Assembly: GCA_025453855.1 (NCBI GenBank)
Contig: JALOPO010000135.1
Coordinates: 1-5,673, forward strand
DNA: 5,673 bases
Origin: Gemmatimonadaceae bacterium
GTDB lineage: Bacteria; Gemmatimonadota; Gemmatimonadetes; Gemmatimonadales; Gemmatimonadaceae
Direction: 5' to 3'
The position numbers were made by a program, and so were the translations under genes. Position 1 is the stretch's first letter; each line of letters opens with the position of its first letter. Below the pieces are notes generated by a model. The model was not told the DNA's origin. It was given only the letters and a program-made list of their open reading frames with translations, and searched no databases. Below, piece after piece: positions 5,390 to 5,673 of the stretch.

Positions 5390-5673
5390 ATGCGCGCCGC
5401 CCTGTGCCGCGCTCCGCACGCCGTCCGTGCCGCACTGCTCGTCGTCGCCGTCGCGGCGCCGCTCTCCGCACAGTCGCTGATCGTCGGGATCCCGAACGCG
5501 GAGGTCACGCGTCCCGGCAAGTGGTTCGGCACGCACGAGAGCCAGTTCGCCGCGACCGATCCGCGCGACGGCTGGAACTCCTTCACCTTCCTCACCTACG
5601 GCGTCGGCGCACACACCGAGCTGGCGGTGAGCTACCTCAACCTCGCCAGCCCCGCGTCGGGCAACCGCACGGT
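5390..5673 (+). CDS. Secreted, probable outer-membrane beta-barrel protein (5' part only)
   Basis: The first 94 codons are present and the gene runs off the window. It starts MRAALCRAPH, has a hydrophobic signal core (about 15-25) and a likely cleavage site LSA|Q at 27/28. The mature part begins SLIVGIPNAEVTRPGKWF and continues with short alternating hydrophobic/polar stretches rich in aromatic residues and glycine (SFTFLTYGVGAHTELAVSYL), as expected for the first strands of an outer-membrane barrel. I do not recognise a specific family. A cysteine at residue 6 lies ahead of the hydrophobic core, so it is not a lipobox. The start was chosen as the ATG directly in front of the signal peptide; no strong ribosome-binding site is seen. 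The coding call is supported by the clear signal peptide and GC-rich codon third positions. Confidence 0.75.
   Translation, partial: MRAALCRAPHAVRAALLVVAVAAPLSAQSLIVGIPNAEVTRPGKWFGTHESQFAATDPRDGWNSFTFLTYGVGAHTELAVSYLNLASPASGNRT

Noticed and set aside
5136..5614. Overlapping minus-strand open frames around the 5390 gene
   Set aside because: Arg/Ala-rich and without motifs; the plus-strand frame has a clean signal peptide and barrel-like sequence.

Overview
The window is very GC-rich, with strong third-position G/C bias, and is densely coded. It holds four complete protein genes and the 5' end of a fifth, and every product carries an export signal. The combination of high GC, a TonB-dependent receptor with an N-terminal carboxypeptidase-like regulatory domain, and signal peptides ending in L-x-A|Q suggests Gemmatimonadota or a relative. 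That placement is inferred from style, not from a marker gene.

Minus-strand operon (4413 to 147, read right to left): a HmuY-family surface lipoprotein, a TonB-dependent outer-membrane receptor, and an exported CbiX/SirB-type chelatase-fold protein. Both junctions are ATGA overlaps (3385-3388 and 1181-1184), so the three genes are very probably one translationally coupled transcript. A good Fur-box-like palindrome (TGAGAACGATTCTCA, 4467-4481) lies 54 bp upstream of the first gene. This reads as an iron-responsive tetrapyrrole (haem-like) capture and import system: the lipoprotein binds the ligand at the surface, the receptor brings it across the outer membrane, and the CbiX-like protein handles tetrapyrrole or metal in the periplasm. 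The layout resembles the hmuYR part of the Bacteroidetes hmu locus, where the third gene, hmuS, encodes a CobN-like chelatase homologue. Here a small chelatase of a different family takes that place.

Divergent region (4414-4646): holds the Fur-box-like site and an imperfect inverted repeat, with no gene I can support. Plus strand (4647-5096): a small secreted class I cytochrome c. Intergenic region 5097-5389: GC-rich inverted repeats, including an exact 17-bp interrupted palindrome, and no gene I can support. From 5390 to the window end: the start of a secreted, probably outer-membrane beta-barrel, protein of unknown function. Positions 1-146, downstream of the operon, contain hairpins that may end the transcript. 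No rRNA, tRNA, CRISPR array, insertion sequence or riboswitch was recognised.
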